DNA of 64,000 nucleotides from Pseudomonas citronellolis (GCF_900112375.1 NZ_FOLS01000004.1:62001-126000); one strand, 5' to 3'; positions 1 through 9,473 are shown, counted from the stretch's first letter. Numbers and translations: made by a program. The notes: generated from the sequence alone by a model not told the origin.

Positions 1-81
1 CTCCGCCTCGTCGGGGCCGAGGTGGCGGCGCAGGAAGGCATCGGGCTGGTTCAGCTGGGACAGCGAAGGGCTTTTCGACAT
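1..81 (-). CDS. gcvP: glycine dehydrogenase (decarboxylating), P-protein, N-terminal fragment
   Basis: Only the first 27 codons lie in the window; the gene continues to the left. The N-terminus reads MSKSPSLSQLNQP followed by DAFLRRHLGPDE, which matches the conserved start of glycine cleavage P-protein. That PLP enzyme decarboxylates glycine and passes the aminomethyl group to the lipoyl arm of GcvH. It follows gcvT and gcvH on the same strand, the order seen in Pseudomonas gcv loci. A hairpin terminator separates it from gcvH, so it may have its own promoter. Identification rests on a short segment plus context. Confidence 0.85.
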   Translation of the reverse strand, partial: MSKSPSLSQLNQPDAFLRRHLGPDEAE

Positions 82-138
82 GGCCTGGACCTCGATCGGG
101 AATGCACGATCCACACAGGATAGGCCAGGCAGGAAGAA

Positions 139-164
139 CAAGGCCCCGACTGAGCGGGGCCTTG
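139..164 (-). terminator. intrinsic terminator after gcvH
   Basis: A perfect 10-bp stem (139-148 with 155-164) closes a 6-nt loop. On the minus strand it is followed by a T-rich tail (TTGTTCTTCCT). It lies between gcvH and gcvP, so it probably ends or attenuates the gcvT-gcvH transcript before gcvP. Confidence 0.7.
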
Positions 165-181
165 TGGGTTCGGCGCGGCGA

Positions 182-571
182 TCAGGCGTCCGCGTCGCAG
201 GCGGCCTGGTAGCCGGCGGCGTCGAGCAGCTTGTCCAGCTCCGCCGGGTTGCTCGGCTTGAGCTTGAAGAACCAGGAGCCGTAGGGGTCGTTGTTGACTT
301 CCTCGGGGGTGTCGGCCAGGACCTCGTTGATGGCGATCACCTCGCCACCGACCGGGGCGTAGATGTCGGAGGCGGCCTTGACCGATTCCACCACGCCGGC
401 TTCCTGGCCAGCGTTCAGTTGCTTGCCGAGCTCCGGCAGCTCGACGAAGACCACGTCGCCCAGGGCTTCCTGGGCATGGTCGGAGATGCCCACGGTGACG
501 GTACCGTCGGCTTCCAGGCGCGCCCACTCGTGGCTGGCGGCGTAACGCAGGTCGGCGGGAATGTTGCTCAT
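182..571 (-). CDS. gcvH: glycine cleavage system H protein
   Basis: 129 residues, the normal GcvH size. This lipoyl carrier shuttles the aminomethyl intermediate between P-, T- and L-proteins in glycine breakdown to CO2, ammonia and 5,10-methylene-THF. The lipoylation motif VESVKAASD is present with Lys65 as the expected lipoylated residue, and the family's HEW sequence near residue 15 is intact. It lies 51 bp downstream of gcvT on the same strand and ahead of gcvP, with a terminator in between. Cytoplasmic. The identification is secure. Confidence 0.96.
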   Translation of the reverse strand: MSNIPADLRYAASHEWARLEADGTVTVGISDHAQEALGDVVFVELPELGKQLNAGQEAGVVESVKAASDIYAPVGGEVIAINEVLADTPEEVNNDPYGSWFFKLKPSNPAELDKLLDAAGYQAACDADA

Positions 572-622
572 CTTGTTTTCCTCGGGGACGGGGCAGCGGC
601 GACGACGGGTCGCCTATGCAAT

Positions 623-1705
623 TTAGATCAGGGCCTTGCCATGACGCACGAAATTCGGCTGAACGACGCGCACCGGGTACCACTTGCCACGGATTTCCAC
701 CTCGGCGCGGTCGCCGGTGGCCGCCGGCAGGCGGGCCAGGGCGATGGACTTGCCGAGGGTCGGGGAGAAGCTGCCGCTGGTGATCTCGCCCTCGCCGATG
801 CCGGCCACCCGCACCACCTGGTGGGCGCGCAGCACGCCGCGCTCCTCCAGCACCAGGCCGACCAGCTTCGGCTGGTCGCCGGCGGCGCGCTGGGCCTCCA
901 GGGCCTGGCGGCCGATGAAGTCGCGCCCGGCCGGCTCCCAGGCGACGGTCCAGCCCATGTTGGCGGCCAGGGGCGAGACCTCCTCGTCCATGTCCTGGCC
1001 GTAGAGGTTCATCCCGGCTTCCAGGCGCAGGGTGTCGCGCGCGCCCAGGCCGGCGGGGGAAATGCCGGCGCCGACCAGTTCGTTGAGGAAGCCCGGCGCC
1101 TCGGCGGCCGGCAGCATGATCTCCAGGCCGTCCTCGCCGGTGTAGCCGGTGCGGGCGATGAACCAGTCGCCGTCGGCCTTGCCCTGGAACGGCTTGAGTT
1201 CGCGGATCAGGGTGGCGCGGGAGGGGCTCACCAGCTCGGCGGTCTTGTCCCGCGCGTTGGGGCCCTGGACGGCCAGCATGGCCAGGTCCGGGCGCGCCTG
1301 CAGCTGGACCTCGAAGCCCTCGGTGTGGGCCTGCATCCAGGCCAGGTCCTTCTCGCGGGTGGCGGCGTTGACCACCACGCGGTAGCCGTACACGCCCAGG
1401 TAGACGATGAGATCGTCGACCACCCCGCCGCGCTCGTTGAGCATGCCGCTGTACAGCGCCTTGCCGGGCACCTGCAGACGCTCGACGTCGTTGGCGAGCA
1501 GGCGTTGCAGGTACTCCCTGGACTGCGGGCCGGTGACGTCGACCACGGTCATGTGGGAGACGTCGAACACGCCGCAGTCACGGCGGACCTGGTGGTGCTC
1601 TTCGACCTGCGATCCATAGTGCAGGGGCATGTCCCAACCGCCGAAATCGACGATTTTCGCGCCGAGGGCGACATGCAGGTCGTAGAGCGGGGTGCGCTGT
1701 CCCAT
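623..1705 (-). CDS. gcvT: glycine cleavage system T protein (aminomethyltransferase)
   Basis: 360 residues from MGQRTPLYD; the reading frame stays open further upstream, but this ATG has a good AGGAGA ribosome site seven or eight bases before it and matches the family N-terminus. GcvT transfers the methylene group from aminomethyl-lipoyl-GcvH to tetrahydrofolate and releases ammonia. The N-terminal GCV_T folate-binding fold ([10 protein letters not shown] near residue 22, then FDVSHM) and the C-terminal barrel domain ([10 protein letters not shown]) are both present. It heads the gcvT-gcvH unit; an iron ABC permease gene ends 73 bp upstream. Confidence 0.96.
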   Translation of the reverse strand: MGQRTPLYDLHVALGAKIVDFGGWDMPLHYGSQVEEHHQVRRDCGVFDVSHMTVVDVTGPQSREYLQRLLANDVERLQVPGKALYSGMLNERGGVVDDLIVYLGVYGYRVVVNAATREKDLAWMQAHTEGFEVQLQARPDLAMLAVQGPNARDKTAELVSPSRATLIRELKPFQGKADGDWFIARTGYTGEDGLEIMLPAAEAPGFLNELVGAGISPAGLGARDTLRLEAGMNLYGQDMDEEVSPLAANMGWTVAWEPAGRDFIGRQALEAQRAAGDQPKLVGLVLEERGVLRAHQVVRVAGIGEGEITSGSFSPTLGKSIALARLPAATGDRAEVEIRGKWYPVRVVQPNFVRHGKALI

Positions 1706-1778
1706 GGGTGTTCTCCTTCCGGGAATGGCGGATGCGGAGCGCGAGGGCGGCCCGCACGAAACCGGCGCATTGTAGCCG

Positions 1779-3425
1779 CTAGGCCGGTGCCTGGACACCT
1801 CGGCCGACGGTCGAGTCGCGCCCCGCCGCGCTGGCCGCGGAGCGGCGGATCAGCAGCACCACCGGCAGCAACCCGGCCAGCACCAGGCTCAGCGCCGGCA
1901 GCGCGGCGCGGGCCCATTCGCCCTCGCTGGTCATCTCGAAGACGCGCACGGCCAGGGTGTCCCAGCCGAAGGGACGCATCAGCAGGGTAGCCGGCATTTC
2001 CTTCAATACGTCGACGAACACCAGCAGCGCGGCGCTCATCAGCCCCGGCGCCAGCAGCGGCAGGTAGACGCGGGCGAACAGCGCCGGCCCCGCCACGCCG
2101 AGGCTGCGCGAAGCCTCGGCGAAGGACGGGCGGATGCGCATCAGGGTGCTTTCCAGCGGGCCCTCGGCCACCGCCAGGAAGCGGATCAGGTAGGCCAGCA
2201 GCAACGCCCCCAGGCTGCCCAGCAGCAGCGGCTTGCCGGCGCCGCCCAGGGCGCTGGAGAGCGGGATCACCCAGTGGTTGTCCAGCCAGCTGAAGGCCAG
2301 CATGATCGCCACCGCCAGCACCGAGCCGGGCACTGCGTAGCCGAGGTTGGCCAGGCCCACCGCGGCGCGCACCGGCTTCGCCGGCGCCTGCCGGCGGGCG
2401 AAGGCCAGCAGCAGGCCGACCGCCACGCACAGCGCCGCCGCCGTGGCGCCCAGGCCGAGGCTGTGCCAGAGCAGGCCCCAGTAGCGCTCGTCGAGGTCGA
2501 AGCGGCCGCGCTGCCAGCACCAGGCCAGCAGCTGCGCCAGGGGAATGGCGAAGGCGCAGGCGAACACCAGGCCGCACCAGGCGCTGGCGGCGAAGGCCTT
2601 GAACCCGCGCAGGCGGTACAGCGGCGCGGTGCGCGGCTTCTCGCTGCCGGCCACGACACGTCCGCGGCTGTGGCGCTCGCCGAGCACCACCAGGAACACC
2701 CCGAGCAGCAGCAGGCTGGCCAGTTGGGTGGCGCTGGACAGGCTGTAGAAGCCGTACCAGGTCTTGTAGATGGCGGTGGTGAAGGTGTCGAAGTTGAACA
2801 CCGAGACGGCGCCGAAGTCGGCCAGGGTCTCCATGATCGCCAGGGCCAGGCCGGCGCCGATGGCCGGCCGCGCCATGGGCAGCGCCACGCGCCAGAAGGC
2901 CTGCCAGGGCGACAGCCCGAGCACCCGCGCCGCCTCGGTGAGGCCACGGCCCTGGGCCAGGAAGGCGCCGCGCGCCAGCAGGTAGACGTAGGGGTAGAAG
3001 ACCAGCACCAGGACCAGGATCACCCCGCCGGTGGAACGCACCCGGGGCAGCCGCAGGCCGCTGCCGAACCATTCGCGCAGCAGCGTCTGCAAGGGCCCGG
3101 CGAAGTCCAGCAGGCCGACGAAGACGAACGCCAGCACGTAGGCCGGGATGGCGAAGGGCAGCATCAGCGCCCAGTCCAGCCAGCGCCGCCCGGGGAACTC
3201 GCAGAGCGCGGTGAGCCAGGCCAGGCTGGTGCCCAGCAGGGTCACGCCGATGCCGACGCCGAGCACCAGCACCAGGCTGTTGCCCAGCAGGCGCGGCAGC
3301 TGGGTGTCCCACAGGTGCGCCCAGATTTCCGTGTCGACCTCGCCCCAGCTCAGCGCCAGAACGACGAGCGGCAACGCCACCAGGGCGGCGATGGAGAAGG
3401 TGATGGGGTACCAGCGAAATGCCAT
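1779..3425 (-). CDS. ferric-iron ABC transporter permease (FbpB/SfuB type, fused double domain)
   Basis: 548 residues, an inner-membrane protein with about twelve hydrophobic segments forming two fused BPD-transporter domains, as in FbpB/HitB. Each half carries an EAA loop: [14 protein letters not shown] in the first and [14 protein letters not shown] in the second. It lies downstream of the matching binding-protein gene and should form the channel for Fe(III) taken from it. The ribosome site before ATG 3425 is weak, and an REP inverted repeat fills the gap to the binding-protein gene. No ATPase gene is adjacent, so the ATPase is presumably encoded elsewhere. Confidence 0.85.
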   Translation of the reverse strand: MAFRWYPITFSIAALVALPLVVLALSWGEVDTEIWAHLWDTQLPRLLGNSLVLVLGVGIGVTLLGTSLAWLTALCEFPGRRWLDWALMLPFAIPAYVLAFVFVGLLDFAGPLQTLLREWFGSGLRLPRVRSTGGVILVLVLVFYPYVYLLARGAFLAQGRGLTEAARVLGLSPWQAFWRVALPMARPAIGAGLALAIMETLADFGAVSVFNFDTFTTAIYKTWYGFYSLSSATQLASLLLLGVFLVVLGERHSRGRVVAGSEKPRTAPLYRLRGFKAFAASAWCGLVFACAFAIPLAQLLAWCWQRGRFDLDERYWGLLWHSLGLGATAAALCVAVGLLLAFARRQAPAKPVRAAVGLANLGYAVPGSVLAVAIMLAFSWLDNHWVIPLSSALGGAGKPLLLGSLGALLLAYLIRFLAVAEGPLESTLMRIRPSFAEASRSLGVAGPALFARVYLPLLAPGLMSAALLVFVDVLKEMPATLLMRPFGWDTLAVRVFEMTSEGEWARAALPALSLVLAGLLPVVLLIRRSAASAAGRDSTVGRGVQAPA

Positions 3426-3446
3426 GGCTAGCTATTCGCGCTTTTT

Positions 3447-3513
3447 GTAGGAGCGAGCTTGCTCGCGAACGCCCCGGCACGCGGTTCGGGTTCGCGAGCA
3501 AGCTCGCTCCTAC
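3447..3513. repeat. REP inverted-repeat doublet
   Basis: Two head-to-head copies of the unit gtaggagcgagcttgctcgc enclose a short spacer, forming a large palindrome between the iron-binding-protein and permease genes. The same unit recurs at 28968, 35604, 57516 and 61375. Such a hairpin may stabilise the upstream message. Confidence 0.9.
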
Positions 3514-3537
3514 AGGGGCGTCGGTTCCGCGCGGGGC

Positions 3538-4539
3538 TCAGTTCCAACCCGCCCGGTCCATCAGCTTGATGGCTTCGGCCTGGCGCTTGCCGGCGACTTC
3601 CACCGGGATGCTGTCGGCCTTGAAGCTGCCCCAGGCCGCCACTTCCTCCGAGGGCGCGACCTTCGGGTTGGCCGGGAATTCCTGGTTCAGCGAGGCGAAC
3701 AGCGCCTGGGCGTCGGGGCCGGTCATCCATTCCACCAGGGCCTTGGCCTGCTCGGGGTGCGGCGCGTGCCTGGTCAGGCCGATGCCCGAGAGGTTGACGT
3801 GCACGCCGCGGTCGCCCTGGTTCGGCCAGAACAGTTTCACCGGCAGGTCCGGCTTCTGCTGGTGCAGGCGCCCGTAGTAGTAGGTGTTGACGATGCCGAC
3901 GTCACACTGGCCGGCGGCGATGGCCTGGAGCAGCGCGGTGTCGTCGGAGAACACGTCGGTGGCCAGGTTGCCCACCCAGCCCTTGAGGATCTGCTCGGTC
4001 TTCTGCTCGCCGTGGGTCTCGATCAGGGTGGCGGTCAGCGACTGGTTGTAGACCTTCTTCGCCGTGCGCAGGCACAGGCGGCCTTCCCACTGCTTGTCGG
4101 CCAGGGCCTCGTAGGTGCTCAGCTCCTCAGGCTTCACCCGCTGGGTGGAGTAGGCGATGGTCCGCGCGCGCAGCGACAGGCCGGTCCAGCTGTCGGTGCC
4201 GGAGCGGTACTGCGGGGGGATGTTGGCGTCGAGGATCGGCGAGTCGAACGGCTGCAGGATGCCCATCTTCTCGGCCTGCCAGAGGTTGCCGGCGTCGACG
4301 GTGAGCAGCAGGTCGGCCGGGGTGTTGGCGCCCTCGGCCTTGATCCGCGCCATCAGCGGCGCTTCCTTGTCAGTGATGAACTTGACCTGCACGCCGGTTT
4401 TCTTCGTGTAGGCGTCGAACACCGGCTTGATCAGCTCGTCGATGCGCGAGGAGTAGACCACCACCTCGTCGGCGGCCTGGGCGGTGCCGGCCAGTGCGGT
4501 GAGGGCGAGGGAAGCGAGAAGGCCTTTGCGTACCGACAT
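3538..4539 (-). CDS. ferric-iron ABC transporter periplasmic binding protein (FbpA/FutA type)
   Basis: 333 residues with a signal peptide ending LAGTAQA near residue 22. The mature protein begins [17 protein letters not shown], typical of class II Fe(III)-binding proteins, and the segment [10 protein letters not shown] holds the tyrosine cluster that coordinates ferric iron in this family. It should deliver periplasmic iron to the permease encoded next downstream. ATG 4539 has an AGGAG site. A perfect 11-bp inverted repeat lies 23 bp upstream of the start. Substrate identity (iron rather than another metal chelate) is by family resemblance only. Confidence 0.85.
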   Translation of the reverse strand: MSVRKGLLASLALTALAGTAQAADEVVVYSSRIDELIKPVFDAYTKKTGVQVKFITDKEAPLMARIKAEGANTPADLLLTVDAGNLWQAEKMGILQPFDSPILDANIPPQYRSGTDSWTGLSLRARTIAYSTQRVKPEELSTYEALADKQWEGRLCLRTAKKVYNQSLTATLIETHGEQKTEQILKGWVGNLATDVFSDDTALLQAIAAGQCDVGIVNTYYYGRLHQQKPDLPVKLFWPNQGDRGVHVNLSGIGLTRHAPHPEQAKALVEWMTGPDAQALFASLNQEFPANPKVAPSEEVAAWGSFKADSIPVEVAGKRQAEAIKLMDRAGWN

Positions 4540-4561
4540 GCTGGCGGCTCCTGGGTAGCGG

Positions 4562-4592
4562 AATGAGGTTCCAGATGATAAGGAACCTCATT
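4562..4592 (-). promoter_or_regulatory. perfect inverted repeat in the leader of the iron-binding-protein gene
   Basis: Arms aatgaggttcc (4562-4572) and ggaacctcatt (4582-4592) flank an AT-rich 9-nt spacer. The position just upstream of the start suggests an operator or a leader hairpin. It does not match the Fur-box consensus well, so the regulator is unknown. It could also be the tail terminator of the upstream gene. Confidence 0.45.
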
Positions 4593-4631
4593 TAGCCCCG
4601 GAGCCGACCTTTGTGACCGGGTGTTTCACCA

Positions 4632-4654
4632 CGCCGCGACACGGAGTCGCGGCG
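4632..4654 (-). terminator. GC-rich hairpin just after the ubiI-like gene
   Basis: A perfect 9-bp stem (4632-4640 with 4646-4654) with a 5-nt loop lies 2 bp past the end of the FAD hydroxylase gene. There is no T-run after it, so it may be a processing or Rho-linked end rather than a classic intrinsic terminator. Confidence 0.4.
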
Positions 4655-4656
4655 CC

Positions 4657-5874
4657 TCAGACCCTCGCCAGCGTCGGCAGGTCGCCGGACAGGCCCAGGG
4701 CCTGGCGGACGAACAGGCCCTTGGCCTCGTGGTGGCGGTCGACCAGGCGCAGGCCGGCGTTGCGCAGCCAGCGCACCGGCAGCGGGTCGGCCTGGAACAG
4801 GCGCTGGAAGCCTTCCATCGCCGCCATCATCGCCAGGTTGTGCGGCATCCGCCGGCGTTCGAAGCGGCTCAGCACGCGCTCGTCGGCGATGCGCTCGCCA
4901 CGGGCGTGGGCGTGCATCAGCACCTCGGCCAGCACCGCGGCGTCGAGGAAGCCCAGGTTGACGCCCTGCCCGGCCAGCGGGTGGATGGTGTGCGCGGCGT
5001 CGCCGATCAGCGCCAGGCCCGGCTCCACGTAGCGCTTGGCGTGGCGCTGGCGCAGCGGGATGCACAGGCGCGGGTCGACCTGCTCGATGCCGCCCAGGCA
5101 ATGCTCGAAGGCCCGGCCGAGGGATTCGCGGAAGCCGTCGTCGCCCAGCGCCATCAGGCGTTCGGCCTGCTCCGGGGTGGTCGACCAGACGATCGAGCAC
5201 CAGTGCCTGTCGCCCTCGCGGGACAGCGGCAGGAAGGCCAGCGGGCCGTCGTCGGTGAAGCGCTGCCAGGCGGTGGCCTGGTGCGGTTTTTCGCAGCGTA
5301 CGCTGGTGACGATGGCGTGGTGCAGGTAGTCCCACTCGCGGGTGGCGCAGCCGGCCAGGCGGCGCACGGCGGAGTTGGCGCCATCGGCGGCGACCACCAG
5401 TGGCGTGCGGACCTGCCGGCCGTCGGCCAGGGTCAGCAGCCAGTCGTCGCCGGAGTGGCGCAGTTGCTCCAGGCGCGCGCCGGGCAGTAGGCCGAGGGTG
5501 GTGTCGTGCAGGCGCTCCAGCAGGGCGTCCTGCACCACGCGGTTCTCGACGATGTGGCCGAGCACCTCGGCGTGCACGCTGGCCGCGCTGAAGTGCACCT
5601 GGCCGGTGCCGGAGCCATCCCACACGTGCATCTCGCGGTAGGGCTCGGCGCGCCGCGCGAGGATGCCGTCCCAGGCGTGCAGGCGCTGGAGGATGCGCCG
5701 GCTGGCCTCGGACAGGGCGCTGACCCGCGGCTCGAAGCGCGCCGTGCGATCAAAGGGCTTCACGCTCAGCGGCGAGCCGTCGAGCAGGAGGATTTCCAGG
5801 CCGCTGCCCTGCAACGCCAGGGCCAGCGCGCTGCCGACCATCCCCGCCCCGACAATCACCAGATCCGCGTGCAT
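4657..5874 (-). CDS. ubiI: UbiH/UbiI/COQ6-family FAD-dependent ubiquinone hydroxylase
   Basis: 405 residues starting MHADLVIVGAG. An AAGGA site six bases upstream supports this ATG over two in-frame ATGs 6 and 18 bases earlier. The FAD-binding GAGMVG motif is near residue 9, the mid-protein DG motif reads VVAADGANSAV, and the C-terminal GD motif reads LIGDAAHTIHPLAGQG. This family hydroxylates the ubiquinone ring. ubiH lies two genes upstream, so this paralog is most likely UbiI (C5 hydroxylation); the exact ring position is inferred from context and not from residues. Confidence 0.8.
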   Translation of the reverse strand: MHADLVIVGAGMVGSALALALQGSGLEILLLDGSPLSVKPFDRTARFEPRVSALSEASRRILQRLHAWDGILARRAEPYREMHVWDGSGTGQVHFSAASVHAEVLGHIVENRVVQDALLERLHDTTLGLLPGARLEQLRHSGDDWLLTLADGRQVRTPLVVAADGANSAVRRLAGCATREWDYLHHAIVTSVRCEKPHQATAWQRFTDDGPLAFLPLSREGDRHWCSIVWSTTPEQAERLMALGDDGFRESLGRAFEHCLGGIEQVDPRLCIPLRQRHAKRYVEPGLALIGDAAHTIHPLAGQGVNLGFLDAAVLAEVLMHAHARGERIADERVLSRFERRRMPHNLAMMAAMEGFQRLFQADPLPVRWLRNAGLRLVDRHHEAKGLFVRQALGLSGDLPTLARV

Positions 5875-5896
5875 CTGCATTCCTTTTTCCATGTCG

Positions 5897-6379
5897 TCAG
5901 CCGGCCTTGCGCAGGCGCGGCTTGAGCCTGATGTAGAGGGTCTTCTGCACCCGCGCGACCAGCGTGCCCTCGCCGTCGCGCACCTCGGCGTGCAGCTTGG
6001 GCAGGCACTTGCCGCCGTCGGCGGTCTGCGCCCGGACTTCGTCCAGCAGTTGCTGGTCGATGCGGAACTCGGCGTACACCGGCCCCTTGCCCGGGGTGAT
6101 GAATTCGATGTTGGCGGCCTTGTCCCAGACGATGTAGTCGCGCCCCAGGTTCTCCATCAGCATGAGCATGAAGAAGGGGTCGGTCATGCTGTACAGGCTG
6201 CCGCCGAACTGGGTGCCGACGTAGTTGCGGTTGAACCAGGACAGCACCATCTTCACCCGCACCTCGCGGAAGTCCGGGGCGATGTGGCGCACCCGCACGC
6301 CGGCGCCGATGTAGGGCGGGTAGAGGTTGAGGCCGAAGCGCAGCAGGCGGGCGCGGCGGGCCATCTTGCCTGAGGACAT
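5897..6379 (-). CDS. DUF4442/hotdog-fold thioesterase-like protein
   Basis: 160 residues with no signal peptide or obvious membrane span. The sequence NRNYVGTQFGGSLYSMTDPFF resembles the central helix of hotdog-fold proteins of the DUF4442/YiiD C-terminal type, which are related to acyl-CoA thioesterases; I infer the fold and see no proven catalytic residues. An AGGGAG site precedes ATG 6379. It sits between two ubiquinone hydroxylase genes with gaps of 9 and 22 bp, so it is probably cotranscribed with them. A role in quinone-related metabolism is only suggested by position. Confidence 0.7.
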   Translation of the reverse strand: MSSGKMARRARLLRFGLNLYPPYIGAGVRVRHIAPDFREVRVKMVLSWFNRNYVGTQFGGSLYSMTDPFFMLMLMENLGRDYIVWDKAANIEFITPGKGPVYAEFRIDQQLLDEVRAQTADGGKCLPKLHAEVRDGEGTLVARVQKTLYIRLKPRLRKAG

Positions 6380-6388
6380 CGCCGCTCC

Positions 6389-7573
6389 CTAGACCGGCCG
6401 CGCGCCCAGGCCCATGGCCTGGCGGGCGAACCAGCGCTTGGCCGGCGGTAGCAGGTCGAGGCCGAGCAGGCCCAGGTTGCGCCCGGTGGCCAGCATCGGC
6501 TGGGCGTTGGAGAACAGGCGGGTGACGCGGTCGGAGAAGCCGACGGTCATCTGCTGGTCCAGGCGCTGGCCTTCCAGGTAGCGCTGCAGCACGGCGAAGT
6601 CGCCGGGCGCGGCGTCGGCGCCGAGCAACTGGTCGGCCAGGGCCTGGGCATCGCGCAGCGACAGGTTGAAGCCCTGCCCGGCGATGGGGTGCAGGCTGTG
6701 CGCGGCGTTGCCGAGCACCACCAGGTGCGGGCGCACCTGTTCCTCGGCCTCGCTGAGGGTCAGCGGGTAGCAGTAGCGCGCGCCGACCTGGCGGAAGCCA
6801 CCCAGGCGGTAACCGAAGGCTGCCTGCAGTTCGTCGAGGAACTGCCGCTCGGGCAGATCGCGCAGGCGCTCGGCGTCGCGCGGCGGGCGCGTCCAGACCA
6901 GCGCGCAGCGGTTGTCCGGCAGCGGCAGCAGGGCCATGGGCCCGTGTTCGGTGAAGCGTTCGAAGGCCTGGCCGCGGTGTTCCTCGCTGGGGCTGACGTT
7001 GGCGATCAGCGCGGTCTGCCCGTAGGGCGCCTCGCGCACGCCGATGCCCAGTTGCTCGCGCAGGCCGGAGCGGCCGCCGTCGGCGAGCACGGCGAGGTCG
7101 CAGTCCAGGATCGAGTCGTCGTCCAGGGTCAGCCGGTAGCCGTTGTCCAGCGCCTGCATACGGCGCACTTCGGCCGGGCAGCGCCAGCTCACCACTTCGT
7201 GGTCCAGGGCCTGCCACAGGCACTGGCCGAGCCAGGCGTTCTCCACCACGTAGCCCAGCGCCGGCACACCCTCCTCCATTGCGGTCAGGCGTGCTGAGCC
7301 GAAGCGCCCGCGGTCGGACACGTGGATCTGGCTGATCGGCTCGCCGCGCTGGGCGATGCGCTGCCACAGGCCGAGGCGTTCATAGATCTGCCGGCTGCCG
7401 AAGGACAGCGCCGAGGAACGGGCGTCATAGCTGGGCTGGTAGGCGTCGCCGGGGGCGAACGGCTCGATGAGCACGATGCGCCAGCCGCGCTCGCGGGCGC
7501 CGGCCTGCAGGATCAGCGCCAGGCTGGCGCCGACCAGGCCGCCGCCGATGATCGCCAGGTTCGCACGTTGCAT
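6389..7573 (-). CDS. ubiH: 2-octaprenyl-6-methoxyphenol hydroxylase
   Basis: 394 residues, the normal UbiH length. This flavoprotein monooxygenase hydroxylates a ubiquinone precursor ring and works at the membrane-associated Ubi complex. Visible features are the N-terminal dinucleotide-binding IIGGGLVGASLAL, the DG motif LAVLADGGRSGLR, and the FAD-ribityl motif VLGNAAHSLHPIAGQGFN, where the usual GD is GN. The start lies one base from the pepP stop, so pepP, ubiH, the hotdog gene and ubiI form one transcription unit, as in E. coli pepP-ubiH-ubiI. Confidence 0.93.
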   Translation of the reverse strand: MQRANLAIIGGGLVGASLALILQAGARERGWRIVLIEPFAPGDAYQPSYDARSSALSFGSRQIYERLGLWQRIAQRGEPISQIHVSDRGRFGSARLTAMEEGVPALGYVVENAWLGQCLWQALDHEVVSWRCPAEVRRMQALDNGYRLTLDDDSILDCDLAVLADGGRSGLREQLGIGVREAPYGQTALIANVSPSEEHRGQAFERFTEHGPMALLPLPDNRCALVWTRPPRDAERLRDLPERQFLDELQAAFGYRLGGFRQVGARYCYPLTLSEAEEQVRPHLVVLGNAAHSLHPIAGQGFNLSLRDAQALADQLLGADAAPGDFAVLQRYLEGQRLDQQMTVGFSDRVTRLFSNAQPMLATGRNLGLLGLDLLPPAKRWFARQAMGLGARPV

Positions 7574-7574
7574 C

Positions 7575-8909
7575 TCAGGCCGCCTGGGCCTTTGCTTCGG
7601 CCATCAGCGCCTCGATGGCGGCGACGGTTTTGGGCACGCCGTTGGTCAGCACTTCGCAACCGCTCCTGGTCACCACCACGTCGTCCTCGATGCGCACGCC
7701 GATGCCGCGCCATTTCTTCGGCACGTCGGTGTTGTCCGGCGCGATGTAGATGCCCGGCTCGACGGTCATCGACATGCCCGGCTCGAGCACGCGCCATTCG
7801 CCGCCGACGCGGTATTCGCCGACGTCGTGCACGTCCATGCCCAGCCAGTGGCCGGCGCGGTGCATGTAGAAGGCCTTGTAGGCTTCGCTGGCGATCAGTT
7901 CGTCGACGTCGCCCTTGAGCAGGCCGAGCTTCACCAGGCCGGCGGTGATGACGCGCACGGTGGCCTCGTGGGCTTCGTTCCAGTGGCGGCCGGGGGCGAT
8001 GTAGTCGAAGGCGGCCATGTTGGCCTCCAGCACCAGCTCGTAGATGGCCTTCTGCTCGGGGCTGAACACGCCGTTGGCCGGGAAGGTGCGGGTGATGTCG
8101 CTGGCGTAGCAGTCGATCTCGCAGCCGGCGTCGATCAGGATCAGGTCGCCGTCCTTGATCTGCGCGTCGTTCTCCCGGTAGTGCAGGATGCAGGCGTTGC
8201 GCCCGGTGGCGACGATCGAACCGTAGGCCGGCATCTTCGCCCCGCCCAGGCGGAAGGCGTATTCCAGCTCCGCCTCCAGGTGGTATTCGTAGAGCCCCGG
8301 CCGGCAGGCCTGCATGGCGCGGATGTGGGCGCCGCAGGAGACCTCGGCGGCGTAGCGCATCACCTTCACTTCGCCGGCGCTCTTGTACAGGCGCAGGTCG
8401 TGCAGCAGGTGATCGAGGGCGACGAACTCGTTCGGCGGCTGCGCGCCCTGGCGGGCCTTGGAGCGGATCACGTTGATCCAGTCCATCAGCCGGCGGTCGA
8501 ACTCGGGGTTGGCGCCCAGCGCGTAGTAGACGCGGTCGCGGCCCTCGATCAGGCCGGGGAGGATGTCGTCGATGTCGCCGATGGGGAAGGCGTCGTCGGC
8601 GCCGAAGTCCTTGATCGCGCCGTCCTGGCCGGCGCGCAGGCCGTCCCACAACTCGCGCTCGGGGTCGCGCTCGCGGCAGAACAATACGTACTCACCGTGC
8701 TCGCGGCCGGGGATCAGCACCATCACCGCTTCCGGCTCGGGGAAGCCGGTGAGGTACTGGAAGTCGCTGTCCTGGCGGTAGACGTGCTCGACGTCGCGGT
8801 TGCGGATGTACATCGGCGCCGCGGGCAGGATGGCGATGCTGTTGGGCTCCATCTGCGCCATCAGCGCCTTGCGCCGACGGGCGTATTCCGGTTTGGCGAT
8901 ACGGATCAT
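7575..8909 (-). CDS. pepP: Xaa-Pro aminopeptidase P
   Basis: 444 residues of the M24 'pita-bread' metallopeptidase family, which removes N-terminal residues before proline in the cytoplasm using two Mn ions. All five expected metal ligands are visible: Asp260 (ILIDAGCE), Asp271 (DITRTF), His354 (RAGHWLG), Glu384 (TVEPG) and Glu408 (RIEDD). The N-terminal aminopeptidase-P domain is also complete. It ends one base before ubiH, and a YgfB-family gene starts upstream with a 9-bp gap, giving a compact operon. Confidence 0.95.
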   Translation of the reverse strand: MIRIAKPEYARRRKALMAQMEPNSIAILPAAPMYIRNRDVEHVYRQDSDFQYLTGFPEPEAVMVLIPGREHGEYVLFCRERDPERELWDGLRAGQDGAIKDFGADDAFPIGDIDDILPGLIEGRDRVYYALGANPEFDRRLMDWINVIRSKARQGAQPPNEFVALDHLLHDLRLYKSAGEVKVMRYAAEVSCGAHIRAMQACRPGLYEYHLEAELEYAFRLGGAKMPAYGSIVATGRNACILHYRENDAQIKDGDLILIDAGCEIDCYASDITRTFPANGVFSPEQKAIYELVLEANMAAFDYIAPGRHWNEAHEATVRVITAGLVKLGLLKGDVDELIASEAYKAFYMHRAGHWLGMDVHDVGEYRVGGEWRVLEPGMSMTVEPGIYIAPDNTDVPKKWRGIGVRIEDDVVVTRSGCEVLTNGVPKTVAAIEALMAEAKAQAA

Positions 8910-8918
8910 GCAGCTACC

Positions 8919-9473
8919 TCAGTGCAGGGAGGGTTTGTCGGCCGGCGCCGGCACCTTGCCGAATTCGGAGAACAGCAGCAGCGGGGCGACCCGCAGGTAT
9001 TCCTGGACTTCCATGTAGTCCGTCTCGCCGTCCTCGGACTCTTCCAGCTGGCCCTGGACCTGGGCGATGGCGGCGATGTCCTGGAGCACTTCGTCGGCCT
9101 CGTCGGACAGGCTGGCCTGGCGCAGCGCCAGGCCAAAGCCGGCGAGGAAGCCCTGGCACCACTGGCCCAGGGCCTGGGCGCGCTCGGCCAGCGGGGCGTC
9201 GTCATTGGGCAGCATCAGCACCACGGCCATCTCGCCGGCGCCGAGGTCCTGCTGGACCATGCCCAGCAGGCCGGACAGGGCGGCCTGCAGGCGTTCGCCC
9301 GGCTCGCCGCCGAGCAGTTCGGAAGCGGCCTGCAGCCACTCGCCCTGGTCGAAGCCGGCGCCGGCGCAGACGCGCCCGAGCAGATGGCCGTGCAGTTCCG
9401 CCGGGGAAATCGGCAGGGGTGCCTCGGCGAGCAGGTTGGCGAAAGCGGTGTAGGCGGAATTTACTGTGGACAT
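8919..9473 (-). CDS. YgfB/YecA-family protein (UPF0149)
   Basis: 184 residues starting [11 protein letters not shown]; the open frame continues 11 codons further upstream, but this ATG fits the family. Helical and acidic throughout, with [13 protein letters not shown] near residue 29 and [14 protein letters not shown] in the middle, both characteristic of UPF0149/YgfB. In P. aeruginosa YgfB has been linked to control of ampDh3 and beta-lactam resistance; whether this ortholog does the same is inference. It heads the ygfB-pepP-ubiH operon and is divergent from the zapA pair. Confidence 0.88.
   Translation of the reverse strand: MSTVNSAYTAFANLLAEAPLPISPAELHGHLLGRVCAGAGFDQGEWLQAASELLGGEPGERLQAALSGLLGMVQQDLGAGEMAVVLMLPNDDAPLAERAQALGQWCQGFLAGFGLALRQASLSDEADEVLQDIAAIAQVQGQLEESEDGETDYMEVQEYLRVAPLLLFSEFGKVPAPADKPSLH

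Noticed and set aside
4562-4592. Fur box before the iron-binding-protein gene
   Set aside because: Aligned by eye to the 19-bp Fur consensus, many positions fail. Kept only as an unexplained inverted repeat.
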